From Mycobacterium sp. ITM-2016-00316 (lineage in GTDB: Bacteria > Actinomycetota > Actinomycetes > Mycobacteriales > Mycobacteriaceae), in the NCBI RefSeq assembly GCF_002968335.2, contig NZ_CP134398.1, positions 4,960,001 to 5,024,000 of the forward strand: DNA of 64,000 nucleotides, given 5' to 3'. A program made the position numbers and the translations under genes. The notes beneath the pieces were generated by a model. That model saw nothing but the letters and a program-made list of their open reading frames with translations. It had not been told where the DNA came from and made no database searches. This document shows, in pieces, positions 21,871 to 29,512 of the stretch. Every line of letters begins with the position of its first letter. Positions within the stretch are counted from its first letter, which is position 1.

Positions 21871-21878
21871 GTGTTCTA
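21863..21878. promoter_or_regulatory. LexA SOS box over the HNH start codon
   Basis: TCGAACATGTGTTCTA matches the mycobacterial SOS consensus TCGAAC-N4-GTTCGA in 11 of 12 fixed positions. It includes the ATG of the minus-strand HNH gene and abuts the -10 hexamer TAGTAT (21878-21883, minus strand). LexA control of 13E12-family genes is known in M. tuberculosis. Confidence 0.75.
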
Positions 21879-21987
21879 TACTACTCGCGCCCCCGACGCA
21901 AGTCGAAGGTAGTTTTCGCGACCTGTGGATAACTGTGCCGCCCTCGCGGACCGCAGCGACACGAGGCGGGAACCAACAACCGGGCAC

Positions 21988-22013
21988 AAAAAAGGGAAGG
22001 CCCTCGCCTTCCC
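21988..22013 (-). terminator. Intrinsic terminator hairpin reading leftward
   Basis: The minus strand reads GGGAAGGC-GAGG-GCCTTCCC, an 8-bp stem with a 4-base loop, followed by six T residues. It is a standard Rho-independent terminator for leftward transcription. No leftward gene lies upstream, so it may end an antisense or short transcript starting near the 22037-22055 palindrome, or insulate the HNH promoter. Confidence 0.6.
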
Positions 22014-22036
22014 ACTCTCAATTTATAGCGCACCCC

Positions 22037-22055
22037 CGGGCTTGCGGCAAGACCC
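22037..22055. promoter_or_regulatory. Rifamycin-associated element-like palindrome
   Basis: CGGGCTTGCGGCAAGACCC matches in 17 of 19 positions the rifamycin-associated element consensus as I recall it (GGGGCTTGCGGCAAGCCCC). The symmetry extends outward to CACCC (22031) and GGGTG (22060). It lies 60 bases before the glycosyltransferase start. RAEs precede rifamycin-induced resistance genes such as rgt, rph, rox and helR in actinobacteria. Confidence 0.7.
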
Positions 22056-22115
22056 GGGTGATGCCGGAAAATCGCTCGCCTGAAAGGCAATTCACCACAT
22101 CAGGGGGGCTACACC

Positions 22116-23297
22116 ATGCGATTTCTGCTCTACACATTCGGTTCACGCGGGGACATCGAGCCGCTGCTGGCGCTGGCGCTCGAACTACAGAACCAGGGTG
22201 CGGAAGCCCTGGTCTGCGCACCGCCGGACTTCACCGAACTGCTCACGGCAGCGGGCGTCCCGATGGTGCCGACCGGCCCGTCGGTGCGCGAGCTGGTGCA
22301 CGTCCAGAAGGCCACACACAAGGACGCTCCGGCGCTCGCCGCCGCTTTGGTGGCCACCCAGTTCGGGACGCTCGAACCAGCACGAACGTGTGACACCATC
22401 GTCGCGACCGGTTTGATGCCCGCCGGGATGCGCTCGGTCGCCGAACTGCTCGACCTGCCCTACCGGTGCGTGATGTTCACCCCACAGGTGCTGCCGTCTC
22501 CGGACTACCGCCCGCTGCCGCGACCGGGTACACCGTTGCCCGGGGACGAGACCGACAACCAGGTGCTGTGGGATCTGGACGCCGAGAAGGTCAACGCGCT
22601 CTACGGGCCGGCGCTGAACGAACACCGAGAAGCGAGGGGCCTGGCACCGGTTGACAACGTCCGCGACCACACGTTCACCCACACCCCGTGGCTGGCGTCC
22701 GATCCGGTGCTGAGCCCGCTGCACGAGCATCCCGGTTACGACGTCGTACAGACCGGCGCCTGGATCGTGCCCGATGAGCGCCCGCTGGCACCCGATCTGG
22801 AGGCCTTCCTCGATGCCGGTCCGCCGCCCGTCTACGTCGGCTTCGGCAGTGTGACGGCCCCCGAGCGGGCCGCCGAGGTGGCCATCGAGGCGATCCGGAC
22901 GCACGGCCGGCGGGTGCTGATCGGCAGCGGCTGGGCCGGCCTGACCGCGTCCGCCCCGGACTGTCTCGTCATCGGCGAGGTCAACCAGCAGGCGCTGTTC
23001 CCGCGGGTGACCGCGGTGGTGCATCACGGCGGTGCGGGCACCACGACGGTGGCGGCGCGGGCCGGCGCCCCCCAGGTGGTGATTCCGCAGATCGTCGATC
23101 AGCCCTACTGGGCAGGCCGGGTCGCCGACCTCGGCATCGGGGTGGCGCATCCCGACCCGACGCCGACCGTCAACTCACTCACGGAGGCGCTTAGGCTGGT
23201 ACTGACCCCCGAGACCCGAAACAGAGCGATCGCCGTGGCCGGCGTCATTCGCACCGACGGGGCGGCAATGGCCGCAGGGACGCTGCTGGGAGCATGA
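22116..23297 (+). CDS. GT1-family glycosyltransferase (macrolide/UGT type; possible rifamycin glycosyltransferase)
   Basis: The 393-residue protein is a GT-B fold family 1 enzyme. The N-terminal domain starts MRFLLYTFGSRGDIEPLLAL with the usual acceptor-side GSRGD loop; the C-terminal donor-binding domain carries the signature VVHHGGAGTTTVAARAGAPQ followed by VVIPQIVDQPYWAGRV at about residues 300-335. It transfers a sugar from a nucleotide donor to a small lipophilic acceptor. It is the first gene behind the RAE-like palindrome and its stop overlaps an upstream alternative helD start (ATGA). Related proteins modify GPLs, macrolides or rifamycins; the context with HelD favours rifamycin, but the acceptor is not proven. 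Confidence 0.85.
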   Translation: MRFLLYTFGSRGDIEPLLALALELQNQGAEALVCAPPDFTELLTAAGVPMVPTGPSVRELVHVQKATHKDAPALAAALVATQFGTLEPARTCDTIVATGLMPAGMRSVAELLDLPYRCVMFTPQVLPSPDYRPLPRPGTPLPGDETDNQVLWDLDAEKVNALYGPALNEHREARGLAPVDNVRDHTFTHTPWLASDPVLSPLHEHPGYDVVQTGAWIVPDERPLAPDLEAFLDAGPPPVYVGFGSVTAPERAAEVAIEAIRTHGRRVLIGSGWAGLTASAPDCLVIGEVNQQALFPRVTAVVHHGGAGTTTVAARAGAPQVVIPQIVDQPYWAGRVADLGIGVAHPDPTPTVNSLTEALRLVLTPETRNRAIAVAGVIRTDGAAMAAGTLLGA

Positions 23298-23326
23298 TAC
23301 ATACCGTACGAAATAACAAGGGGCAC

Positions 23327-25519
23327 ATGACAACTCAGGACTATCAGGCGGAACTAGAGGCCGAGCGCGAATACGTGGCCGCGCTGTATGACCGGCTGGA
23401 CGCCGAACGGGCGCGCGCCAAGGACCGCTACTCCGCGGCACTCAAGGGCGATATCGACAAGCAGGACGGTTCCACCCTGGTGAGCCGCGACGCCGACGTG
23501 CGCGCGCTGGGCAAAGAGGTCAGCAGGCTCGACGTGGCCGACAGCGGATTGTGCTTCGGCCAACTTGAGAGCATCGAGGGTGAGCGGTCCTACATCGGGC
23601 GGATCGGGCTGTTCGACAACGAGAACGACTACGAGCCACTGCTGCTGGACTGGCGGGCACCCGCGGCTCGGGCGTTCTACGTGGCCACCGCCGCCAGCCC
23701 GGAGAACATGCGGCGCCGGCGCCAGTTCCACACCCGCGGGCGCAAAGTCCTCGATTTCACCGACGAGGTACTGGGCCGCCCAGGACCCGATGAACCGGAC
23801 GGGTCCAGTGACGCGGCCCTGCTGGCGGCAGTCAACGCGCCGCGCACCGAGGGCATGAGCGATATCGTCGCGACGATTCAGGCCGAGCAGGACGAGATCA
23901 TCCGGCTCGATCAATCCGGGGTGCTCGTCATCGAGGGCGGTCCGGGCACCGGAAAGACGGTGGTCGCGCTGCACCGCGTCGCCTACCTGCTGTACACCCA
24001 GCGCGAACGAATGGAGCGGCACGGGGTGCTGGTCATCGGGCCCAGCCCGGCGTTCCTCAACCATGTCGGCCGGGTGCTGCCCTCGCTCGGCGAGACCAAT
24101 GTGGTCTTCATGACCACCGGCGATCTGGTCCCCGGGCTGCACACCACTGCCGAGGACACCCCGGATGCCGCGCGGGCCAAAGGTTCGTTGAAAATGCTCG
24201 AGGTCCTCAAAGCCGCCGTCGCCGACCGTCAGCGCACCCCCGAGGAGCCGCTGCCCATCAAGCTGGCCGACGTCACGGTCGAGATCAACGCCGAGGCCGC
24301 GGCCTGGGCCATCCAGGAGGCGCGCGAGGCGGGTCTGCCGCACAACGACGCCCGGGCGGTGTTCACCGACGTGATCACCTGGGTGCTCACCGAACGCGCG
24401 ATCGCACGAATCGGCAAGGGCTGGTTGACCCGTGACGACAAGCAGGCCTGGGAGCACCTACGCGCCGAACTGCTCGACGAGCTCGAAGATCACGACGCGT
24501 TCAAGGCCGCGCTGGACGAGCTGTGGCCGGAGCTGACACCGGAATCGCTGCTGGGGGCGCTCTACGAGTCCCCCGGACGGCTCGCGGCCGCTGGTGCCGA
24601 TGAGTCGTTGTGGCGACAGGACGGGCGGGCCTGGACGGTGTCGGATGTCCCACTGCTCGACGAGCTGGTGGATCTGCTGGGCGGAATCAAACCCGATGCG
24701 GCCGCGGAGAAGGAACGCCAGGAGGAGGCGGCGTACGCCGCCGGCGTGCTGGACCTGATGGTGGCCCGCGAGGACCTGATGGACGACGAGGACCATCTGA
24801 TCGCCGCCGACCTGATCGGCGCCGAGGAACTGGCCGACAGGTTTATCGAACAGGACAACCGCGAACTGGCCGAACGTGCTGCCGCGGACCGGGATTGGAC
24901 CTACCGCCACGTGGTGGTCGACGAAGCCCAGGAGCTCTCCGAGATGGACTGGCGGGTGCTGATGCGGCGCTGCCCGGCCCGGTCCTTCACCATCGTCGGC
25001 GACCTGGCGCAACGTCGTTCCGAAGCGGGTGCGCGGTCCTGGGACGCCATGCTTGCCCCGCATGTGAAAAAGCGCTGGGCCTATCGGCCGCTGACGGTGA
25101 ACTACCGCACCCCGGCGGAGATCATGGCCGTCGCCGCCGCGGTGCTGTCCGAGTTCGCGCCGGGCATTCAGCCACCGGAATCGGTGCGCTCATGCGGTGT
25201 GCAGCCGTGGTCGAAGAAGGTGAGCGAAGACGAACTTGAGATGGCCATCAAGGAATTCGTCGAAGACGAGGCTGCCCGCGAGGGCACCAGCGTGGTGATC
25301 GGGCCGCCCGGGGTGCCCGGCACGGTGCCGGCCGCGCTGACCAAGGGCCTGGAGTTCGACGCCGTCCTGGTGGTGGCACCGGAGCGGATCATCGCCGACG
25401 GTCCACGCGGAGCGGCCGAACTCTACGTGGCCCTGACCCGCGCCACGCAGCGCCTCGGCGTGCTGCACCACGGCGACCTCCCGCCAGCACTGAAAGGGCT
25501 TGACCTGAAGAACGCTTGA
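23327..25519 (+). CDS. helD: HelD/HelR-type RNA polymerase-associated ATPase
   Basis: The 730-residue protein begins MTTQDYQAELEAEREYVAAL, a coiled N-terminal arm as in mycobacterial HelD, which inserts into RNA polymerase. A UvrD/Rep-like superfamily 1 core follows with Walker A GGPGTGKTVVALHR at about residue 204 and Walker B VVVDEAQELSEMDW at about 530, then VNYRTPAEIM and the late ELYVALTRATQRLGV motif VI. HelD recycles stalled RNA polymerase; HelR members displace rifamycins. An ATG at 23294 overlaps the previous stop, but the ATG at 23327 follows an AAGGGG site and agrees with the family N-terminus. Genes on both sides are tightly packed. Confidence 0.88.
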   Translation: MTTQDYQAELEAEREYVAALYDRLDAERARAKDRYSAALKGDIDKQDGSTLVSRDADVRALGKEVSRLDVADSGLCFGQLESIEGERSYIGRIGLFDNENDYEPLLLDWRAPAARAFYVATAASPENMRRRRQFHTRGRKVLDFTDEVLGRPGPDEPDGSSDAALLAAVNAPRTEGMSDIVATIQAEQDEIIRLDQSGVLVIEGGPGTGKTVVALHRVAYLLYTQRERMERHGVLVIGPSPAFLNHVGRVLPSLGETNVVFMTTGDLVPGLHTTAEDTPDAARAKGSLKMLEVLKAAVADRQRTPEEPLPIKLADVTVEINAEAAAWAIQEAREAGLPHNDARAVFTDVITWVLTERAIARIGKGWLTRDDKQAWEHLRAELLDELEDHDAFKAALDELWPELTPESLLGALYESPGRLAAAGADESLWRQDGRAWTVSDVPLLDELVDLLGGIKPDAAAEKERQEEAAYAAGVLDLMVAREDLMDDEDHLIAADLIGAEELADRFIEQDNRELAERAAADRDWTYRHVVVDEAQELSEMDWRVLMRRCPARSFTIVGDLAQRRSEAGARSWDAMLAPHVKKRWAYRPLTVNYRTPAEIMAVAAAVLSEFAPGIQPPESVRSCGVQPWSKKVSEDELEMAIKEFVEDEAAREGTSVVIGPPGVPGTVPAALTKGLEFDAVLVVAPERIIADGPRGAAELYVALTRATQRLGVLHHGDLPPALKGLDLKNA

Positions 25520-25537
25520 GGTTTTACGGTCTGATCC

Positions 25538-26323
25538 ATGAGTGCGATCGGGCTGGCCAGCAGCAATCCCTACACCGACGATGCAGACGTCGTCACCGAG
25601 GAAGCACGCCACGCCCAAGACCTCGGATACGCCACCCTGTGGCGTTCCGGCGATCTGCCGATGGTCGCGGCGGCGGTGCGGGCCACCACCACCATCCCGG
25701 TGGCCACAGGGATCATCTCGGTGTCGCGGGTGCCGGCCGCCGACGTCATCGCGCTGCACGCCGACCTGGGACCCGGCCGGTTCGTGGCGGGAATTGGTGG
25801 CGCGCATGGCCCGCGGCCACTGCAGACCATCACCGGGTACCTCGACGAACTGGACGCGGCCGGCATCCGCGCCGGGGTGCTGGCCGCGCTCGGGCCGAAC
25901 ATGCTGGCGCTGGCGCGCGAACGTGCCGGAGGCGCGTACCCCTATTTGGTGACACCCGAGTATGTGGCGCAGGCCAGAAACCAACTCGGTGCGGACCGCA
26001 CCCTGGCGGTGCTGCAGATGGTGATTCCGCTGAGCGACCGCGACGATGCGCGCCGCGCGGCAGCCGGCCCGCTGGAGTTCCTGGCGTGGAAGCCCGGCGG
26101 CTACCGCCGAAACCTGTTGCGCCAGGGGTTCACCGAAACCGATATCGATCAGGTGAGCGACCGGCTGCTCGATGGCATCACCGCCTGGGGTGAACCGCAG
26201 CGCATCGCCGAACGCGTTGCCGAGTACCACGCGGCCGGCGCCGATCAGGTGGTGCTGCGCATCGTCGGCGCGGATGACATCGTCGCGTGGCGCTCGAAAC
26301 TTGCTGCGGCGCTGATCGATTAA
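25538..26323 (+). CDS. LLM-class flavin (F420- or FMN-dependent) oxidoreductase
   Basis: A 261-residue TIM-barrel protein of the luciferase-like monooxygenase class. The pattern begins MSAIGLASSNPYTDDADVVT with EEARHAQDLGYATLWRSGDL, then VATGIISVSRVPAADVIALH and the glycine-rich RFVAGIGGAHGPRP. It is shorter than many members (usually 280-350) because parts of the insertion are absent. The gene starts 18 bases after helD on the same strand, so it is the third gene of the probable RAE-controlled operon. It might oxidise or reduce an aromatic antibiotic, but this is a guess from context. Cofactor choice is also unknown. Confidence 0.8.
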   Translation: MSAIGLASSNPYTDDADVVTEEARHAQDLGYATLWRSGDLPMVAAAVRATTTIPVATGIISVSRVPAADVIALHADLGPGRFVAGIGGAHGPRPLQTITGYLDELDAAGIRAGVLAALGPNMLALARERAGGAYPYLVTPEYVAQARNQLGADRTLAVLQMVIPLSDRDDARRAAAGPLEFLAWKPGGYRRNLLRQGFTETDIDQVSDRLLDGITAWGEPQRIAERVAEYHAAGADQVVLRIVGADDIVAWRSKLAAALID

Positions 26324-26589
26324 GAGAAAGCGAGGGCCAGCGCGACAATCCAGCCGACCGCCACCCCGACCGCGGATCCCAACACGAACCACCGCAAGAC
26401 CGGCTTGCGGCGCCAGCCCCACACCGTGGGCGCCAAACCTCCGACGGCGACCAGATTGAGGCCCACCGCCAGCAGCGGATGGATGCTGATCAACCCGCGG
26501 CTCAGGACCACGATCGCCACGCCCACCACCGCGGCCACGAAGGCCGCCACCGTCAGGCCGGTGCCCCAGGGAGTCTCGGCTTCGGTCAC
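26320..26589 (-). CDS. Small membrane protein DUF2537 (Rv0882-type)
   Basis: An 89-residue protein with a short polar N-terminus ([11 protein letters not shown]) and three hydrophobic stretches: VAAFVAAVVGVAIVVL, LAVGLNLVAVGGLAPTVW and FVLGSAVGVAVGWIVALAL. The layout and position match the DUF2537 proteins next to the RNA methyltransferase gene in mycobacteria. The ATG overlaps the stop of the methyltransferase gene by four bases, indicating translational coupling. The stop is four bases inside the end of the facing LLM gene. No function is known. Confidence 0.85.
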   Translation of the reverse strand: MTEAETPWGTGLTVAAFVAAVVGVAIVVLSRGLISIHPLLAVGLNLVAVGGLAPTVWGWRRKPVLRWFVLGSAVGVAVGWIVALALAFS

Positions 26590-27416
26590 GGGTCCAACCT
26601 AGCGCGCTCATAGAAGGCCAGCGCGGCGGCGGTGGCGACGTTCAGTGAATCGGTGCCCCGCGCCATCGGGATGCGCACCCGCACATCGGCGGAGCGCATG
26701 GTGTGCTCCTTGAGGCCCGGCCCCTCGGCGCCGACCATCATCGCCACCTTGTCCCCCGCCAGGTCGGTCATCGCCGATGCCAGCGTCGGCGCGGCGGGAT
26801 TCGGTGTCATCGCCAGTACCCGGAAGCCTTTGGTGCGCAACACCTCCAGATCTTCCGGCCAGGACGCTGCCCACGCGTAGGGCACCAGCAGGGCATGCCC
26901 CATCGAGACCCGCACCGCCCGGCGGTACAGCGGGTCCGCACATCCGGCACCGAAGAGCACACCGTCGACGCCCAGTCCGGCGGCGTTGCGGAAGATCGAG
27001 CCCAGGTTCTCGTGGTCGTTGACGCCCTCGAGCACCGCCACGGTGCGCGCATCCCCGATCACCTCGTCGACGGTCAGCTCGCCCGGCCGTGGCGCGGCGG
27101 CCAGCACACCGCGGTTGAGGTGAAACCCCACCGCGGCGGCCATCACCTCCGCGGTTGCCCGGTAGAACGGGACGTCGACACCGGTCAGGTCCTCGGTCAG
27201 CTCCCCCAGCCTGCGATCGGTGCCCAGCAGTGCGCGCGGGCGGAATCGGGAGGCCAGCATGCGCTGCACCACCAGCACACCCTCGGCGATCACCAGTCCC
27301 TTGCCGCTCGGCAGGTCGGGGCGGCGGTCGACGCTGTTGAGGTCGCGGAAATCATCGAGGCGCGGATCGGCGGGATCCTCGATATCGACTATGTGCGCCA
27401 GTTCAGGCGCCTTCAT
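26586..27416 (-). CDS. SpoU/TrmH-family RNA 2'-O-methyltransferase
   Basis: A 276-residue SPOUT methyltransferase. It has an N-terminal substrate-binding domain ([20 protein letters not shown]) and the three trefoil-knot motifs: [28 protein letters not shown], and [20 protein letters not shown]. It likely methylates a ribose in rRNA or tRNA with SAM. The equivalent gene is Rv0881. Its first 14 bases overlap the end of the upstream MarR gene and its stop overlaps the DUF2537 gene, so marR, methyltransferase and DUF2537 form one operon. The exact nucleotide target is unknown. Confidence 0.9.
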   Translation of the reverse strand: MKAPELAHIVDIEDPADPRLDDFRDLNSVDRRPDLPSGKGLVIAEGVLVVQRMLASRFRPRALLGTDRRLGELTEDLTGVDVPFYRATAEVMAAAVGFHLNRGVLAAAPRPGELTVDEVIGDARTVAVLEGVNDHENLGSIFRNAAGLGVDGVLFGAGCADPLYRRAVRVSMGHALLVPYAWAASWPEDLEVLRTKGFRVLAMTPNPAAPTLASAMTDLAGDKVAMMVGAEGPGLKEHTMRSADVRVRIPMARGTDSLNVATAAALAFYERARLDP

Positions 27417-27837
27417 CCACGATGGCCAGCATCAGGTCCGCGGCGGCCAGCAGCGTGGCCCGCTCCGCAGCGGTCAACGCGGCCAGTCGCTGGGTCAGCC
27501 ATTCCCGGCTGGCCCGGCGCTCGGCCTCGATGAGATCGACGCCGGCCGCGGACACCGAGACCAGCACCTGCCGGCCGTCGTCGGGGTGCGCGGACCGGTC
27601 GACGAACCCGAGATCCACCAGCGAGGCGATCACCCGGGTCATCGACGGGGGGCGGACCCGCTCGCGGGCGGCCAGCGCGCCGGGGGTCATCGGGCCCTCC
27701 TTGAACACCGTGGCCAGCGCCGACAACTGCGTGAGCGACACCGGCGAATCGGGCCGACGGAATCGGAGCTGACGTGCCAGCCGCACCACGGCCAACGACA
27801 GATCGCTCGGTAACCGGGCATCTACGTCGTCAGTCAC
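27403..27837 (-). CDS. MarR-family regulator (Rv0880-type)
   Basis: The product is 144 residues from the GTG at 27837 ([20 protein letters not shown]), close to the 143 residues of Rv0880. The winged helix is clear: [20 protein letters not shown] followed by [20 protein letters not shown] and [10 protein letters not shown]. It heads an operon with the RNA methyltransferase and DUF2537 gene. It is divergent from the DUF2530 gene with 44 bases between starts, where an operator could sit. The ligand is unknown. Upstream in-frame codons extend into the opposing gene and are not used. Confidence 0.9.
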   Translation of the reverse strand: MTDDVDARLPSDLSLAVVRLARQLRFRRPDSPVSLTQLSALATVFKEGPMTPGALAARERVRPPSMTRVIASLVDLGFVDRSAHPDDGRQVLVSVSAAGVDLIEAERRASREWLTQRLAALTAAERATLLAAADLMLAIVDEGA

Positions 27838-27881
27838 AGGTCCGAACAATACCCAGCGGGCATCGGCTAGGTTGACATGCG

Positions 27882-28133
27882 ATGACCGCGAATCCGCCGC
27901 CCGAGCCGCCTGCGCTGCCCGCGCGGTTGCTCGAACCGGCACCGGTGATCATCGTGCTCGCCCTCGGCTGGCTGATCGCCGTGGCGCTGGCCTTCACCGT
28001 TCCCGGCCTGCACGAGTGGCGGCCGATCACGATTGCCGGGCTGGGCGTCGGCCTGCTCGGCACCTCCATCTTCCTGCTGCAGCGTCGCTCCGCCCGTCGC
28101 GGTGACCGTGGTGCCCAGCAGGGTCTGACCTGA
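27882..28133 (+). CDS. Small membrane protein DUF2530 (Rv0879c-type)
   Basis: An 83-residue protein with a Pro-rich cytosolic N-terminus ([20 protein letters not shown]) and two hydrophobic helices, [19 protein letters not shown] and [19 protein letters not shown], followed by a basic tail (RRSARRGDR). It is the DUF2530 family by length and helix pattern. It is 16 bases ahead of a SRPBCC gene with which it may be cotranscribed. No function is known. Confidence 0.82.
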   Translation: MTANPPPEPPALPARLLEPAPVIIVLALGWLIAVALAFTVPGLHEWRPITIAGLGVGLLGTSIFLLQRRSARRGDRGAQQGLT

Positions 28134-28149
28134 CAACTCGAGGAGAACA

Positions 28150-28605
28150 ATGGGAGCCCCGCTACTGCAGGCGCAGATCGACATCGCCGCTCCGCCGGCC
28201 ACGGTGTGGGCGCTGATCTCGGACCTGAAGAAGATGCCGCAGTGGAGCCCGCAGACCCGGGCGATGAAGATGTTCGGCCCACTGCGCGTCGGCGCCAAGA
28301 CGGTGAACTTCAACCGGCGCCGCCTGCTGGTCTGGCCGACCAGCAGCACCATCACCGTGGTCGAGCCGGAGCGCAAGCTGGCCTTCCGCGTCGATGCGAA
28401 CGGCACCGAATGGAGCTACGAGCTCGAGCCGATCGACGGCGGCACCCGGGTCGTGGAAAGCCGCCGCGCACCCAACGGCATCAAGAAGTTCTCCACGGTC
28501 ACGGTGAACGCCGTGATGGGCGGGGTGCCCAGCTTCGAGAACGAACTCGTCGAGGGGATGAACGAGACGCTGAGTCGGCTCAAGGCCGCTGCCGAAGGCG
28601 CCTAG
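28150..28605 (+). CDS. SRPBCC-fold (polyketide cyclase/START-like) protein
   Basis: A 151-residue protein of the Bet v1/START-like fold. It begins with LQAQIDIAAPPATVWALISD, the hallmark first strand and helix, followed by DLKKMPQWSPQTRAMKM and a series of strands ending in a long C-terminal helix (NELVEGMNETLSRLKAAAEG) that closes the hydrophobic cavity. Such proteins bind lipids or polyketides. A good GAGGAGAA ribosome-binding site precedes the ATG. Similar toxin-like SRPBCC proteins (Rv0910) exist in mycobacteria, but here no antitoxin is adjacent. Confidence 0.82.
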   Translation: MGAPLLQAQIDIAAPPATVWALISDLKKMPQWSPQTRAMKMFGPLRVGAKTVNFNRRRLLVWPTSSTITVVEPERKLAFRVDANGTEWSYELEPIDGGTRVVESRRAPNGIKKFSTVTVNAVMGGVPSFENELVEGMNETLSRLKAAAEGA

Positions 28606-28639
28606 GCCCATCGATCAGGCCGCCGCCGAACGCGCCTGG

Positions 28640-29425
28640 CTAGGTGTTCAGGTCGAGCACGCCGTCGTCATACGGCACGTAGAGCGGCGAACCGGTGCCC
28701 GCGGGCACCGGGGTGTCCGAATGGGCGCCGCAGCCGTATTCGCACTCCACGACGCGCCCGTCGGCGGACAACTCGTTGCAGCAGACCCCGAACAGCGTGC
28801 CCAGAGATCCGGACAGCGGGACGTAGAAACCACATTCGCGGCACGTCCGGCGGGTGGCGCGAGCCATCGCCGACGCCGGTCCGAACTCACCGTCATGCCA
28901 GCGCTCGGCGGCGTCGAGGCGGCCTTCCAGGCTGAGCACCCGGCGGCGGCCGAGTCCGACCTCACCGGCCAACTCGTCGAGTTCGGGATCGCCACTGGAC
29001 ATGTAGCCCGGCACCAGGCGCGGGTCGTCGGGCGGGGTGGCGAGCAGGTCGCCGGGGCCGAGGTCACCCGGCTGGACACGCTGATCCCAGGGCACCCACT
29101 GCGGCGCCAGCAGCGCCGTGGGGCCGGGGACCAGCACTGCTTCACTGATGGTCACATGGTCGGTGCCCGGATAGCCGGCCACCACGACGGCCCACTGCCA
29201 GCCCTGGTAACCGGGTAGCACGGCCAGGAAGCGGTGCGTGGCCGCCGTCTGATCGTCGAACACCGCGCCGAGGTACTCGCCCACGCTGTCGGGGCCACTG
29301 AGTTCCTCGACGGCGCTACGGGCGGTATCGACGGCGCCCATCAGCAGGGCCTCCAGTGCCGGCGGCCGTTCTTGCGGCAGCTCGATATCCGGGGCCTGCT
29401 CGGTCACTTCCGTCATGCTGTCCAT
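28640..29425 (-). CDS. DUF3027 protein (Rv0877-type) with zinc-binding cysteines
   Basis: A 261-residue protein. The C-terminal part holds a probable zinc ribbon: RRTCRECGFYVPLSG, GVCCNELS and VECEYGCGAHSD. The middle segment (LGEVGLGRRRVLSLEGRLDA-type region with RWHDGEFGP) is conserved in DUF3027 proteins. No enzymatic motif is apparent; a nucleic-acid or protein-binding role is possible. The start at 29425 gives about the length I recall for Rv0877, though the ATG at 29416 (MTEVTEQAPD) is an alternative. It is divergent from the MFS gene at 29513. Confidence 0.8.
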   Translation of the reverse strand: MDSMTEVTEQAPDIELPQERPPALEALLMGAVDTARSAVEELSGPDSVGEYLGAVFDDQTAATHRFLAVLPGYQGWQWAVVVAGYPGTDHVTISEAVLVPGPTALLAPQWVPWDQRVQPGDLGPGDLLATPPDDPRLVPGYMSSGDPELDELAGEVGLGRRRVLSLEGRLDAAERWHDGEFGPASAMARATRRTCRECGFYVPLSGSLGTLFGVCCNELSADGRVVECEYGCGAHSDTPVPAGTGSPLYVPYDDGVLDLNT

Positions 29426-29512
29426 CGGTGTCCATATTGCCTGACCATGCGCGCCAGAGCCACACCGGTGGCCTGCACGCCGTGGCCGCCGGTTTAAGGG
29501 ACAATCGACAAC

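Noticed and set aside
21988..22013. Hairpin as terminator or attenuator for the glycosyltransferase operon
   Set aside because: The T run is on the minus strand and the hairpin lies upstream of the palindrome, so it cannot attenuate rightward transcription.
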